Below are positions 8,895 through 18,001 of a stretch of DNA of 64,000 nt, in pieces. Source of the DNA: Pseudomonadota bacterium (GTDB lineage: Bacteria; Desulfobacterota; Binatia; Binatales; Binataceae); NCBI GenBank assembly GCA_021324455.1, contig JAJPJA010000103.1:1-64000 (forward strand), read 5' to 3'. Made by a program: the position numbers and the translations under genes. How positions within the stretch are numbered: the stretch's first letter is position 1; each line of letters opens with the position of its first letter. The notes beneath the pieces were generated by a model that worked only from the letters and a program-made list of their open reading frames with translations, had not been told where the DNA came from and did not search any database.

Positions 8895-9374
8895 ATGGCG
8901 ACGAACGGCGAAGCGCAGGGCCGACGGGTCCTGGTCCTGCATGGCCCCAATCTGAACCTGTTGGGCGAGCGCGAGCCCGAAATTTACGGCCGCGTAACGC
9001 TGCCTCAGATCGATACTGAATTGCGCCGCCTGGGCGAGGAATTGGGTCTGACGGTGGACAGCTTTCAGTCCAACAGCGAGGGCGCCCTGGTCGACCGGAT
9101 TCAGGCGGCGCGCGGTCAATATCAGGCGCTGGTGATCAATCCGGCGGCGTACACCCACACCAGTGTGGCCATCCGCGACGCTATCCAGATGCTGGGGATA
9201 CCCGTGGTCGAGGTTCACCTGTCAAATGTTTACCGGCGCGAACCATTTCGCCATCATTCGACCATCGCGGACCTGGCTGACGGCCGGATCATGGGTTTTG
9301 GCCCCGACAGCTACTATCTCGGATTGCGCGCCGCCGCCGCTCTTTTGGGCGCGACACGGCGCGAATCGAAATAG
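8895..9374 (+). CDS. aroQ: Type II 3-dehydroquinate dehydratase
   Basis: Type II dehydroquinase, a dodecameric enzyme of the shikimate pathway that converts 3-dehydroquinate to 3-dehydroshikimate. The signature [18 protein letters not shown] is at residues 15-32 with the catalytic Tyr31 and Arg; [16 protein letters not shown] near 83 and the catalytic His segment VEVHLSN near 107 complete the site. At 159 residues it is normal size, with about nine extra N-terminal residues. It is followed closely by accB, an arrangement common in bacteria (aroQ upstream of accB-accC). Confidence 0.95.
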   Translation: MATNGEAQGRRVLVLHGPNLNLLGEREPEIYGRVTLPQIDTELRRLGEELGLTVDSFQSNSEGALVDRIQAARGQYQALVINPAAYTHTSVAIRDAIQMLGIPVVEVHLSNVYRREPFRHHSTIADLADGRIMGFGPDSYYLGLRAAAALLGATRRESK

Positions 9375-9443
9375 GTTCGGATGAGTGCCACAGCCAATCG
9401 GCGCGAGCTTAATCGGATGGTTACCGGAGGCAGGGGTTCGGGG

Positions 9444-9905
9444 ATGGAAGTGCGTGATATCAAGGCGTTGATCGCGCTGATGCGCGACAACGGGCTGATC
9501 GAGCTGGAGGTTGAGGACAAAAAGGGCAAGATACGCCTGGTCAGGGCCGCCGATTTGGCCGCTGAAGCGCCGCCGCGTCCGGCCCAGTTGGCGGCGCGCC
9601 AATCTCCGCCCCGGACTCCGTCGGCGCCGTCGGGCGCTGCGACTCTGGAACTCGCCGACAATCAGTCGTTGCTGCGCAGCCCGATGGTGGGTACGTTTTA
9701 CCGTGCGTCGTCTCCCGACGCGCCGCCCTTTGTGCAGGAGGGTGACATGGTCCGCAAAGGTCAGCCATTGTGCATCGTCGAAGCAATGAAAATGATGAAC
9801 GAGATCGAGTCCGACGTCGCCGGGCGGGTGGTTAGAATACTGGTCGAAAACGGGCAGCCGGTCGAATACGAGCAGCCGCTGATGGTGATAGAGACGGCGT
9901 TGTAG
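9444..9905 (+). CDS. accB: Biotin carboxyl carrier protein of acetyl-CoA carboxylase
   Basis: AccB carries the biotin that AccC carboxylates for the first step of fatty acid synthesis. The biotinylation motif EAMKMMNE places the modified lysine at residue 116, followed by the usual second hammerhead. The N-terminal [20 protein letters not shown] matches the start of most AccB proteins, and an alanine/proline-rich linker sits at about 38-65. I use ATG 9444 because of that N-terminus and the AGGGG seven bases upstream; the ATG at 9381, six bases after aroQ, would add 21 residues. Its spacing to aroQ suggests co-transcription. Confidence 0.93.
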   Translation: MEVRDIKALIALMRDNGLIELEVEDKKGKIRLVRAADLAAEAPPRPAQLAARQSPPRTPSAPSGAATLELADNQSLLRSPMVGTFYRASSPDAPPFVQEGDMVRKGQPLCIVEAMKMMNEIESDVAGRVVRILVENGQPVEYEQPLMVIETAL

Positions 9906-10001
9906 AGGTTGGGCAACCGCGCTGCCGGCGCTGCGATGCGGCGGTCAAGCCGTGTCGAATAAAGCCTGCGGCCGTAACGTCTGGCAACCTGAGTAATAAA
10001 A

Positions 10002-11405
10002 GTGTTCAAAAAACTTCTGGTCGCAAATCGTGGCACCATCGCGGTGCGTATCATCCGCGCCTGCCGCGAGTTAGGCATTCCTACGGTCGCGGTTTTTTCC
10101 ACCGCCGACAAGGCCGCGATGCACGTGCGGATGGCGGACGAATCGGTCTGCATCGGACCGCCGGCGGCCCAGGACAGCTACCTCAATATCCAGTCGGTGG
10201 TCAGCGCCGCGATGGCGTATGGCGCCGACGCGGTGCATCCGGGATACGGCTTTTTGTCCGAAAACGGCGATTTTGCCGAAGCGTGCCATCGATCGGGCCT
10301 GTTCTTTGTCGGCCCGCGCGCGCGCCATATCCGCCTGATGGGCGACAAGCCGCGCGCCTTGCGCATCATGAAAAAGGCCGGCGTGCCGGTGCTGCCCGGC
10401 AGCGAGGGCAACGGCGTTACCGAATTGCGCGAGGCGCAGGCGCAGGCCAAGGTTCTGGGGTTTCCGGTGCTGATCAAAGCGGCGGCGGGTGGCGGCGGCA
10501 AAGGGATGCGCGTGGTGCGCAGCGCCGAGGAACTGACCCGGATGTTTCCGCTGGCGCGCGCCGAGAGCGAGGCGGCCTTCGGATCGCGCAAGATGTATTT
10601 GGAGAAATTTCTCGAGCGCGCGCGCCACGTCGAGTTTCAAATCCTCGCCGACAGCCGTCACAACGTGATCCATCTGGGCGAGCGCGACTGTTCAATCCAG
10701 CGGCGCCATCAGAAGGTACTCGAAGAATCGCCCTGCCCGGTGCTCAATCAGCGCCTGCGCGACAAGATGGGCAAGGCAGCCGTGCGCGCGGCCGAAGTGG
10801 TCGGCTATTCCAACGTCGGCACGGTGGAGTTCCTGCTCAGTCCCAACGGCGAGTTCTACTTTATCGAGATGAACACGAGGATTCAGGTCGAGCACGGCGT
10901 CACCGAGATGGTAACGGGCGTTGATTTGGTCAAGGAAAGCCTGCTGCTGGCGATGGGCGAGACGCTGCGCATCAAGCAGCGCCAGGTGCAGTTGACCGGC
11001 TCGGCCATCGAATGCCGCATCTACGCCGAGGACCCCGACCTGCATCTGCCGTCGCCCGGAGTGGTCTCCAATCATCATTCGCCGGGCGGACTTGGGGTGC
11101 GCGTGGAGACCGCGCTGTACGACGGTTATCGCGTGCCGGTGCATTACGACCCGCTGGTGGCGAAGCTGATCGTGCATGCGGAAAATCGCGCGCTGGCGAT
11201 TGCGCGATCCAAGGCGGCGCTGCGCGAGTACCTGATCGACGGCATCAAGACCAACATTCCGCTGCATCTGAAAATCCTGGACGATCCTGATTTTCGCGCC
11301 GGACAGGTGGCGACCGATTTCCTGGCCCGTTTCGAGCCCCGGACCGAAGCACGCGAAGATGGGGCGGCGCGTTCGCCGCGGCGGCAGCAGGCGCGCGCGT
11401 CCTGA
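10002..11405 (+). CDS. accC: Biotin carboxylase subunit of acetyl-CoA carboxylase
   Basis: ATP-grasp biotin carboxylase. The N-terminal domain starts MFKKLLVANRGTIAVRII with a GTG start; the second signature HPGYGFLSEN is near residue 78, the glycine-rich KAAAGGGGKGMR near 160, and ERDCSIQRRHQKV near 230. The catalytic region includes EMNTRIQVEHGVTE near 290. One variation: ANRGTIAVR has T where most AccC have E. There are about 20 extra residues at the C-terminus, rich in Arg and Ala. AccA and AccD are not in the window. The 96 bp after accB is long for an operon, but there is no terminator in it. Confidence 0.95.
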   Translation: MFKKLLVANRGTIAVRIIRACRELGIPTVAVFSTADKAAMHVRMADESVCIGPPAAQDSYLNIQSVVSAAMAYGADAVHPGYGFLSENGDFAEACHRSGLFFVGPRARHIRLMGDKPRALRIMKKAGVPVLPGSEGNGVTELREAQAQAKVLGFPVLIKAAAGGGGKGMRVVRSAEELTRMFPLARAESEAAFGSRKMYLEKFLERARHVEFQILADSRHNVIHLGERDCSIQRRHQKVLEESPCPVLNQRLRDKMGKAAVRAAEVVGYSNVGTVEFLLSPNGEFYFIEMNTRIQVEHGVTEMVTGVDLVKESLLLAMGETLRIKQRQVQLTGSAIECRIYAEDPDLHLPSPGVVSNHHSPGGLGVRVETALYDGYRVPVHYDPLVAKLIVHAENRALAIARSKAALREYLIDGIKTNIPLHLKILDDPDFRAGQVATDFLARFEPRTEAREDGAARSPRRQQARAS

Positions 11406-11418
11406 GCTTTCCTTTTCA

Positions 11419-12435
11419 ATGAAACCGATACTGAAAATGTCCGGCTGGGTGTTGGCCGGCGTTCTGTTGATGGCATCGGGGGCGAATGCCCAGAGTTCGG
11501 CGTCGCCGTCCGCCGCCGCCACTTCGGGTCCGCAGCCCCGTATCCAGGTGCCGGCGCCGAATTACGACTTCGGTACCGTCCTGGAAGGCACGCCGGTCAA
11601 GCATGAGTTCATGGTCAGGAATACCGGCCAGGCCGACCTCATCATCGGGCACGTGCAGACTTCATGCGGATGCACTGTGGCGGAGTCGGACAAGAAGCGC
11701 CTGGCGCCGGGCGAACAGACGCAACTGCCGGTGACCTTCGATACCCGCCACGAGCGGGGCCACGCCAGCCGCCGCATCGACGTCTATACCAACGATCCGC
11801 AGACGCCGGATTTGGCCCTGGAAATCCAGGGCGTGGTGCGGACCGAATCGGAAGCAAATCCGCGCGAGGTGTTTTTCGACTCCGTGCGCAAAGGCACCGA
11901 GTCGACGCGCGAAGTGGAAATCAAATACAACGGCACCGCGAAGAACTTCAAAATCGTAAAAGTGTCCAACTCCAACCCCAATATTGCGGTGACCCAGGAG
12001 CCCGGCCCCAAACTGAAAATTGCTCTGCTCAGGACGATGCCGGGAGGGCCGTTCCAGGATACCGTCGAAGTCGCCACCAACGGACGGCCGCTGGAGATTC
12101 CGGTCTATGGGCGAGTGGTGGGCGATCTGATCACGGAACCCGCGCAGGTATCATTCGGGATTCTGCCGCACGGATCGGGAGCGATGCGGATCGTGCGGCT
12201 GACCAACAACGGCGCGCGTCCGGTGGCGATCAAGGAGCTGTCGAGCACCAGCCCTGCGGTGGTAGCCAAGGCCGAGCCGATTACGGCGGGCAAGGAGTAC
12301 AAGATCACCCTGCAATTGCGTAAGGGCACGCCCGACGGCCAACTGCGCGGCCAGCTCGTGATCAAGACCGACGACCCCGAACAGACCAGCCTCACGGTGC
12401 CGTTCTACGGCATCGTCGGTTCATTCAAGGGATAG
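11419..12435 (+). CDS. Exported DUF1573 domain protein
   Basis: Predicted exported protein of 338 residues: signal peptide MKPILKMSGWVLAGVLLMASGANA, then an N-terminal DUF1573 (ASPM/SPD2/hydin-like immunoglobulin fold) domain with NYDFGTVLEGTPVKHEF and the family motif TSCGCTVAE, the cysteine pair being conserved. Two further domains of the same style follow, built of beta strands with the repeated pattern of a lead-in (EVFFDSVRKG, QVSFGILPHG) and a Gly-rich end. Function is unknown; proteins of this kind are thought to sit in the periplasm. ATG 11419 is chosen since it begins the signal peptide. It begins 13 bp after accC, so may share its transcript, and is followed by a strong hairpin. Confidence 0.8.
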   Translation: MKPILKMSGWVLAGVLLMASGANAQSSASPSAAATSGPQPRIQVPAPNYDFGTVLEGTPVKHEFMVRNTGQADLIIGHVQTSCGCTVAESDKKRLAPGEQTQLPVTFDTRHERGHASRRIDVYTNDPQTPDLALEIQGVVRTESEANPREVFFDSVRKGTESTREVEIKYNGTAKNFKIVKVSNSNPNIAVTQEPGPKLKIALLRTMPGGPFQDTVEVATNGRPLEIPVYGRVVGDLITEPAQVSFGILPHGSGAMRIVRLTNNGARPVAIKELSSTSPAVVAKAEPITAGKEYKITLQLRKGTPDGQLRGQLVIKTDDPEQTSLTVPFYGIVGSFKG

Positions 12436-12492
12436 GCTGAATAACGCGTCCGGGATGCTCGCCGATGGGCGCGCCCGCGGCGCGAGGAAGCA

Positions 12493-12523
12493 CAGTGGGG
12501 CGGGCGTTCCTGCCGCCCCACTG
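12493..12523. terminator. Strong hairpin between convergent genes, likely terminator
   Basis: CAGTGGGGCGG and CCGCCCCACTG form a perfect 11-bp stem with a 9-nt loop. It lies in the 107 bp between the DUF1573 gene and the convergent amidohydrolase gene, so it could stop transcripts from both sides. There is no T-run on either side, so termination would need help from Rho or structure alone. Confidence 0.6.
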
Positions 12524-12542
12524 CCGGCAGCGTTCGGATGTT

Positions 12543-13652
12543 TTACTCGATGTGATAGACCCTGGCGGCGGTATCGCGGACGATCTTGCGCAACTGGTCG
12601 GCCGGGAGGTTGCCGAGGCGTTTTTGCACGATTTCGCGCGAGCGCGGGAAGGTTGCCGCCGTGTGCGGATAGTCCGATGACCACATCACGTTTTCCGCCG
12701 GATAACGGTCGAGCAGGCTGGCGAACACCGGGTCCGCGATAAACGTGGCGTAGACCTGGCGCTTGACATACTCGCTGGCCCGCATCGGCAGTTTCATTCC
12801 ACCCAGCGCGCCCATCCGGTTCTGCACCGAATCCAGCCGGTACATGAAATACGCCATCCAGCCGACGTCGTTTTCGGCCGAGACAATCTTGAGCCGCGGG
12901 AATTTCTCGAATACCCCGCCGTACACCATCACGGTCAGCGTGCGCTCGATTCCGTGATGCATATTCGCCAGCCGCAGCATCATGTCATGTTTGCCGGGCG
13001 CCGCGATGCCGCCGCCGCGGTTGGTCAGGATGTGCAGCGACAGCGGCATATCCAAATCCTGCGCCGCGGCCCAGAACGGCTCGTATTCGGGCGAGCTGTA
13101 AGGATGGTCGTCGGCGGGCTCGGCCCAGATCATCGCGCCGCGGACGCCTTTTTTGGCGATTCGCTGCAGCTCCGCCACCGCGGACGCAATGTCTTCCAGC
13201 GTGATCAGGCCGAGCGGAATCAGGCGCTTGGGATCGTAGCTGCAATATTCGGCGGCCCAGTCGTTGAACGCGCCGAAGCAGGCCGCGCGCAACTCGGCGT
13301 CGTCCAGCCCGAACAGCGGCATCCCCATCGACGTGTAGATGACCTCGGCCTGCACGCCGTCCTGGTCGAGGTCCTTGAGCCGGTAGGCCGGATCGAAAAC
13401 GCTGCGCGGCGCGTCTTCGTAGCTGCGCTTGTTATGCTCCGGCAGTTCCGCCGAGGGCACGCCGGCGCCGAAGAACGCCGCCACCGGCATCGGATCGATA
13501 TTGCCGCACACGAAGTACTCGCCCGGTTTGCCGCCCAGCCCTTTGACCGTATGCGGCGCGCGGTCGCGGAACTTGCGGTCGATGCGTTCGGCCCACATCG
13601 AGGGCGGCTCGACGAAATGCGAATCCGCTGAGATCAGAAGATAATCCGGCAT
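12543..13652 (-). CDS. Amidohydrolase family 2 protein (copy 1)
   Basis: Metal-dependent TIM-barrel hydrolase or decarboxylase of the amidohydrolase-2 (ACMSD-like) family, 369 residues. Visible motifs are LISADSHFVEPP at the N-terminus (in place of DxHxH), GLITLEDIASAVAELQR near 160, DLDMPLSLHILTNRGGG near 207 with a metal-binding His, and MWSSDYPHTAATFP near 325 with the conserved Asp. Members cleave C-C or C-N bonds in ring-cleavage products; the substrate here is unknown. The start has AGGAG upstream. It is about 80% identical by eye to the neighbouring copy 54 bp upstream on the same strand, so the pair is a tandem duplication, probably one operon. Confidence 0.85.
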   Translation of the reverse strand: MPDYLLISADSHFVEPPSMWAERIDRKFRDRAPHTVKGLGGKPGEYFVCGNIDPMPVAAFFGAGVPSAELPEHNKRSYEDAPRSVFDPAYRLKDLDQDGVQAEVIYTSMGMPLFGLDDAELRAACFGAFNDWAAEYCSYDPKRLIPLGLITLEDIASAVAELQRIAKKGVRGAMIWAEPADDHPYSSPEYEPFWAAAQDLDMPLSLHILTNRGGGIAAPGKHDMMLRLANMHHGIERTLTVMVYGGVFEKFPRLKIVSAENDVGWMAYFMYRLDSVQNRMGALGGMKLPMRASEYVKRQVYATFIADPVFASLLDRYPAENVMWSSDYPHTAATFPRSREIVQKRLGNLPADQLRKIVRDTAARVYHIE

Positions 13653-13706
13653 GACGCTTCTCCTGTGGCGTCCGCTCCGGGCACACCGGTGGCGGCGCGA
13701 TTACAG

Positions 13707-14816
13707 TTATTGCAGCCCGTAGAGCCGGGCCGCGGTGTCGCGCACGATCTTGCGCAGCTCCCCGGCCGGTACCATCCCCAGCCGTTTGGCCACGATTTCA
13801 CGCGAGCGCGGGAACGTGGCGGCGGTGTGCGGATAATCCGACGACCACATGATGTTGTCGCCGGGATAGCGATGCAGCGAATCGACGAACACCGGGTCGG
13901 CGATGAACGTCGCGTACACCTGGCGCCGGATGTATTCGCTGGCGCGCAGCGGCAGCTTCATCCCGCCCAACGCTCCAAGGCGGTTCTGCACCGTATCGAG
14001 CCGATACATGAAATACGCCATCCAGCCGGCGTCATTCTCGGCCGAGACGATTTTAAGGCGCGGAAACTTTTCCAGCACGCCGCCGTAGATCAGCGTGGTC
14101 AGTGTGCGTTCCACCGCGTGATGCATATTGGCCAGCCGCAGCAGCATGTCCTTGCGCGAGGGCGCCATGTTGCCGCCGCCGCGATTGGTCAGAACATGCA
14201 GCGACAGCGGCATGTCGAGGTCCTGCGCTGCCGCCCAGAACGGCTCGTATTCGGGTGAGCTGTAAGGATGGTCGGAAGCGGGCTCAGCCCAGATCATGGC
14301 GCCGCGGACGCCCTTTTTGGCCGCGCGCTGCAGCTCGGCCACCGCGGACGGGATGTCCTCCAGCGTGATCAGGCCCAGCGGCACCAGGCGTTTGAAGTCG
14401 TAGCTGCAATATTCGGCGGCCCAGTCGTTGAAGGCGGCAAAGCAGGCCGCGCGCAGCTCCGCGTCGTCGAGCTGAAACAGCGGCATTCCCATCGACGTGT
14501 AAATGACCTCGGCCTGGACGCCGTCGCGGTCCTGGTCTTTCAGACGGTAGGCCGGGTCCCAGACGCTTTGGGGCGCCGCTTCGAACCCCTTTTTATTGAA
14601 GGCCGGCAGCTCGTGCGAGGGTACGCCGGCGCCGAAAAACCCCGCCACCGGCATCGGCGCGATATCGCCGCAAACGAAGAACTCGCCCTCCTTGCCGTTG
14701 AGGTTGCGTACGGTATGCGGCGCGCGGTCGCGAAAGCGCTTGTCCATCCGCTCGGCCCACATGTTGGGCGGCTCGACGAAATGGGAATCGCCGGAAATGA
14801 GAAGGTAGTCAGACAT
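13707..14816 (-). CDS. Amidohydrolase family 2 protein (copy 2)
   Basis: Tandem paralog of the preceding gene, same length (369 residues) and same motifs: LISGDSHFVEPP, GLITLEDIPSAV, SLHVLTNRGGG and MWSSDYPHTAATFP. The ORF track extends to 15017, but ATG 14816 has an AAAGGAG upstream and starts at the same residue as copy 1. Differences from copy 1 cluster in residues 30-100 and in the loop after the SLH motif, which may tune substrate specificity (inference). It is divergent from an SDR resembling BadH, with a 225-bp shared upstream region, suggesting joint regulation of a catabolic step. Confidence 0.85.
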   Translation of the reverse strand: MSDYLLISGDSHFVEPPNMWAERMDKRFRDRAPHTVRNLNGKEGEFFVCGDIAPMPVAGFFGAGVPSHELPAFNKKGFEAAPQSVWDPAYRLKDQDRDGVQAEVIYTSMGMPLFQLDDAELRAACFAAFNDWAAEYCSYDFKRLVPLGLITLEDIPSAVAELQRAAKKGVRGAMIWAEPASDHPYSSPEYEPFWAAAQDLDMPLSLHVLTNRGGGNMAPSRKDMLLRLANMHHAVERTLTTLIYGGVLEKFPRLKIVSAENDAGWMAYFMYRLDTVQNRLGALGGMKLPLRASEYIRRQVYATFIADPVFVDSLHRYPGDNIMWSSDYPHTAATFPRSREIVAKRLGMVPAGELRKIVRDTAARLYGLQ

Positions 14817-15041
14817 GTTGTGTTCTCCTTTCGCGTCCGCGCCGGATCTACCTCCGGTCCCGTCGCGGCGGAACCGCCCTGTTCGGGTCCAGGGACAGGG
14901 CGTTCCGCAAAATTGTTCGGAACGCTTGTTTGGCTTAAGCTTTCGTTTACCATAGCCTGCCCGATTGTTAAAGCGATAATCGGCCGCGGCGCCCAATCCG
15001 CGGCCCGGGCGAATCAAACGGCTGGAGGTCCAGCGTAAAAG

Positions 15042-15809
15042 ATGGCATCGGCAATTACCCGCCTGAGCGGCAAAGTGGCAATCGTAACCGGCGCGGCGCA
15101 GGGAATCGGACGCGCTATCGCCGAGCGCCTGGCAAGCGAAGGGGCGAAGGTCGCGATTGCGGACATCAATGAGGCCGGCGCCGGCCAGACCGCGCAGGAG
15201 ATTCGCGCCGGCGGCGGTCAGGCAATCGCGGTCAAACTCGACGTGACCAGCCTGGAGCAGGCGGCGGCGGCGATGGATCGCGTCGAGCGCGAACTGGGAC
15301 CGATCGACATCCTGGTCAACAATGCGGGATGGGACAAAGTGCAGCCGTTCGTGGAAAACACGCCCGAGATGTGGGAGCGCGTGATCGCGATCAATTTCCG
15401 CGGCCCGCTCAACTGCTGCAAAGCCGTGATTCCAAAAATGCAGGCGCGCGGCGGCAAGATCGTCACCATCTCCTCAGACGCCGGCCGCGTCGGCTCGATG
15501 GGTGAGGCGGTGTATGCGGGATGCAAGGCCGGCCTGATCGGCTTTTCCAAGACCCTGGCGCGCGAGCTGGCCCGCAACAGGATCAACGTCAACGTGGTCT
15601 GTCCGGGTCCGACCGACACGGCGTTGCTCAAGAGCGCGATGGCGGATCGGCCCGGCGTGCTCGACGCGATGGCGAAAGGGATTCCGATGCGCCGTCTCGG
15701 TCAGCCGCAGGACATCGCCGGCGCCGTTGCGTTCTTCGCCTCGGCGGATTCCGACTACGCCACGGGCCAGGTCCTGAGCATCAGCGGCGGCCTGACGATG
15801 GTCGGGTGA
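15042..15809 (+). CDS. SDR family oxidoreductase, BadH-like
   Basis: Classical SDR of 255 residues. TGAAQGIG (near 17) binds the cofactor, an Asp after strand 2 (IADIN) points to NAD, NNAGW is near 92, and YAGCK near 159 provides the catalytic Tyr and Lys. The C-terminal ATGQVLSISGGLTMVG is characteristic of 2-hydroxycyclohexane-1-carbonyl-CoA dehydrogenase (BadH) and related acyl-CoA dehydrogenases. I offer BadH-like only as a similarity; no other genes of cyclohexane carboxylate degradation are adjacent. The amidohydrolase pair lies divergent to it. The ATG at 15042 fits the SDR start. Confidence 0.82.
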   Translation: MASAITRLSGKVAIVTGAAQGIGRAIAERLASEGAKVAIADINEAGAGQTAQEIRAGGGQAIAVKLDVTSLEQAAAAMDRVERELGPIDILVNNAGWDKVQPFVENTPEMWERVIAINFRGPLNCCKAVIPKMQARGGKIVTISSDAGRVGSMGEAVYAGCKAGLIGFSKTLARELARNRINVNVVCPGPTDTALLKSAMADRPGVLDAMAKGIPMRRLGQPQDIAGAVAFFASADSDYATGQVLSISGGLTMVG

Positions 15810-15874
15810 AGGGAATGCCGCCTGTGCGGGCGAACGCAAACTCGATTGCCGGGATCCCATCAGGCGGGACAGAA

Positions 15875-15895
15875 TTTTCCAATGATCGTGGAAAA
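15875..15895. terminator. Inverted repeat between convergent genes, terminator-like
   Basis: TTTTCCA and TGGAAAA are perfect 7-nt arms with a 7-nt spacer, flanked by A/T-rich sequence, in the 204-bp gap between the BadH-like SDR and the convergent cupredoxin gene. A T-run or A-run is part of the arms rather than a separate tail, so termination on both strands is plausible but not certain. Nothing else is recognisable in this gap. Confidence 0.4.
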
Positions 15896-16013
15896 AAGTC
15901 GAGCAGGCTAGAGTTCAGGCGCGCGCACCGGTTTGTCCATGATTGCTCCTGCAACCTGATGAAGGCGTTTTCCATTCTTGGGACCCCGACAGAACCGCGC
16001 AGGCGCCGCGACC

Positions 16014-16562
16014 TTACTTCAGAGGCGGCGGCAGGACCAGGATCTGGCCGGACATCTCCGGCTGATGCTGCAGGCATTTGAAGTCGTACACGCCCTCTTT
16101 GTGAAAGGTGAACACGTATGACGTCTTCTTCAAAGGCGGCACATCGACGTACATCAGCACCTGTGAATCCGGGCCCATCAGCGCGAAGTCGTGGTCGTCG
16201 TCGGGCTGCAGGTTCCACAGCGTGATCATGGTCGGCTGTCCGCGGCGCACGACGATCATCGACGGTGCGTATGCGTACACTTCGCCGAAATGGTCGATGG
16301 TCGATTTCGGACCGTTTTCCTTGACCGCCACCGCTTCAGTCAGCACGGTTACCTCGCTTTCGGGAGTGCCGCTGCGCGTGACGGTGACGATCCTGGAGGC
16401 CGCGGGCCCGGGAAGGTAGTAGCGGTTGGGTTTGGCGGCGGCGCCTGAGGGCGATGCGGCGGCGCGAGCGAGCCGGACTGAGACCAGCGCCGCGGTTACC
16501 GCAGTCACGGTCAGCAGTGCTCGCAGGCATACACGACAGAATTTGATCCGGGAATCGATCAC
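16014..16562 (-). CDS. Exported cupredoxin-domain protein
   Basis: Predicted periplasmic copper protein of 182 residues. A signal peptide covers about residues 1-35 (LLTVTAVTAALVSVRLARA). The C-terminal half is a cupredoxin beta-barrel: an HDFALMGPDSQVL segment provides the first His (near 128), and the end FKCLQHQPEMSGQILV gives Cys, His and Met in the C-x2-H-x3-M arrangement of type 1 copper sites. The family usually carries electrons to oxidases or reductases, or acts in copper handling. It is alone on its strand and divergent from tauE, so its partner is not visible. Start is GTG at 16562, not strongly supported. Confidence 0.75.
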   Translation of the reverse strand: MIDSRIKFCRVCLRALLTVTAVTAALVSVRLARAAASPSGAAAKPNRYYLPGPAASRIVTVTRSGTPESEVTVLTEAVAVKENGPKSTIDHFGEVYAYAPSMIVVRRGQPTMITLWNLQPDDDHDFALMGPDSQVLMYVDVPPLKKTSYVFTFHKEGVYDFKCLQHQPEMSGQILVLPPPLK

Positions 16563-16770
16563 CTGAGTTGGTTGTGCTTCCGAACTTTAAGGCGCGGATG
16601 TTATCATCACGGTTGTTTCAGCGGCAACGGTAATCGCATGCTGCTGATGGGGCGTTCGCGCCGCAAGTGGCGGCGTGGCATGGGCTCCCAGCCTGTTAGG
16701 ATAACGGCACTGAAACCGGGCCGGAAGAGTGCAAAGCGCGCCGCCGGTCTCGCATCGATGCGGAGCTGAT

Positions 16771-17598
16771 GTGTTTGCAATTCTGGGTGGACTGCTGGCG
16801 CTTTCCGTCGGCGCCGGGTTTGTCGGATCGCTCTCGGGCCTGGGCGGCGGCGTATTTATCGTCCCCGCCCTGGTAATCCTGGCCCATGTGCCGATGTACG
16901 TTGCGGTCGGCGCCAGCCTGATTTCGGTGGTCGCGACCAGTGCCGGCGCCAGCGTTGCCTTCGTGCGCGACGGATGGACCAACCTGCACATCGCGATGGT
17001 GCTGGAATGCGCCACCGTGACCGGCGCGGTCGCCGGCGCCTACATGGCCGGTATCGTTCCGCCCTGGGTGCTGGAGCTGCTGTTTGCGCTGATCATGCTG
17101 CAGTCGGCTTATTTCTCCCTGCGCAAGAAAGGCGACGACCTCCTGCCTGAGGGCAGCCCCATCGCGGAGCGGCTCCAGCTCGGCGGCGAACTGCCCACTC
17201 CCGGCGGCGCCGCGGTACATTATGGGGTGACCAACCTCGCCGGCGGCGGCGCGGTGATGGTGCTGGCGGGGTTGATGTCGGGGCTTTTGGGAATCGGTTC
17301 GGGAGCGCTCAAGGTGATGGCGATGGACTACCTGATGCACATCCCGCTTAAGGTCTCCAGCGCCACCAGCAATTTCATGATCGGGGTCACCGCGGGCGCG
17401 GGCGCGCTGGTGTTTTTGGCGCGCGGCGACGTTTCCACCGTGATCGCCGCACCGGTCGCGATCGGCGTCACCGTGGGGGCGTTCGCCGGCAGCCGCATCC
17501 TGCCCTACGCCGACGTGCGCTGGCTGCGGACGGGGTTCGTGGTGATCCTGGTTCTGATCGCAATCGAAATGGGATGGCGCGCGCTTAGCGGGATCTGA
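16771..17598 (+). CDS. TauE/SafE family sulfite/anion exporter
   Basis: Membrane permease of the TauE/SafE family, which exports sulfite, sulfoacetate or related organosulfur anions. About eight hydrophobic segments are visible, starting with LGGLLALSVGAGFVGSLSGLGGG at the N-terminus, a motif typical of the family, repeated near the middle as VLAGLMSGLLGIGSGAL in the second half of the internal duplication. I chose GTG 16771, preceded by GGAG, because it begins just before helix 1; the ORF begins 42 bp earlier. It is followed after 3 bp by a DUF1634 gene, a pairing seen widely, so the two probably form one transport unit. Confidence 0.85.
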   Translation: MFAILGGLLALSVGAGFVGSLSGLGGGVFIVPALVILAHVPMYVAVGASLISVVATSAGASVAFVRDGWTNLHIAMVLECATVTGAVAGAYMAGIVPPWVLELLFALIMLQSAYFSLRKKGDDLLPEGSPIAERLQLGGELPTPGGAAVHYGVTNLAGGGAVMVLAGLMSGLLGIGSGALKVMAMDYLMHIPLKVSSATSNFMIGVTAGAGALVFLARGDVSTVIAAPVAIGVTVGAFAGSRILPYADVRWLRTGFVVILVLIAIEMGWRALSGI

Positions 17599-17601
17599 AG
17601 C

Positions 17602-17991
17602 ATGAAGGCGCAGGACGAAGATCGCATTCTGCGCGTGTGGACGCCGGTGATTCTGCGCACGGTGCTGGCGGCCGCCGCAATCGTGCTGATTATCGGTTTG
17701 CTGGCGATGACCGCCAAGCCGGGCGAATACGTGCAGCATTTCCGCGCCGTGCAGGCCAACGCCCGCAGCAAGGATTACGGTGATTTCGCCGACCTGCTGA
17801 TGCGCGCGTGGCGCGGCAATCCGCGCTCGATCATGACCGTCGGTCTGATGATCCTGACGCTGGTGCCGCTGGCGCGCGTCGCCTTCTGTTTGATGTTCTT
17901 CATCAAAACCCGCAACACGGCCTTCGTGATCTTTACCGCCTACGTGCTGATCGGCCTGATCGCGGGCGTGATGCTCGGGCGCATCGGCTGA
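17602..17991 (+). CDS. DUF1634 small membrane protein
   Basis: Small integral membrane protein of 129 residues with three hydrophobic segments (about 16-37, 75-98 and 106-126). The length and the MKAQDEDRILRVWTPVILRTVL start fit the DUF1634 family, which is usually found beside TauE/SafE transporters. It begins 3 bp after the permease gene and is probably an accessory of it. Function of the family is unknown. Confidence 0.75.
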   Translation: MKAQDEDRILRVWTPVILRTVLAAAAIVLIIGLLAMTAKPGEYVQHFRAVQANARSKDYGDFADLLMRAWRGNPRSIMTVGLMILTLVPLARVAFCLMFFIKTRNTAFVIFTAYVLIGLIAGVMLGRIG

Positions 17992-18001
17992 CGCCTTCCG
18001 C

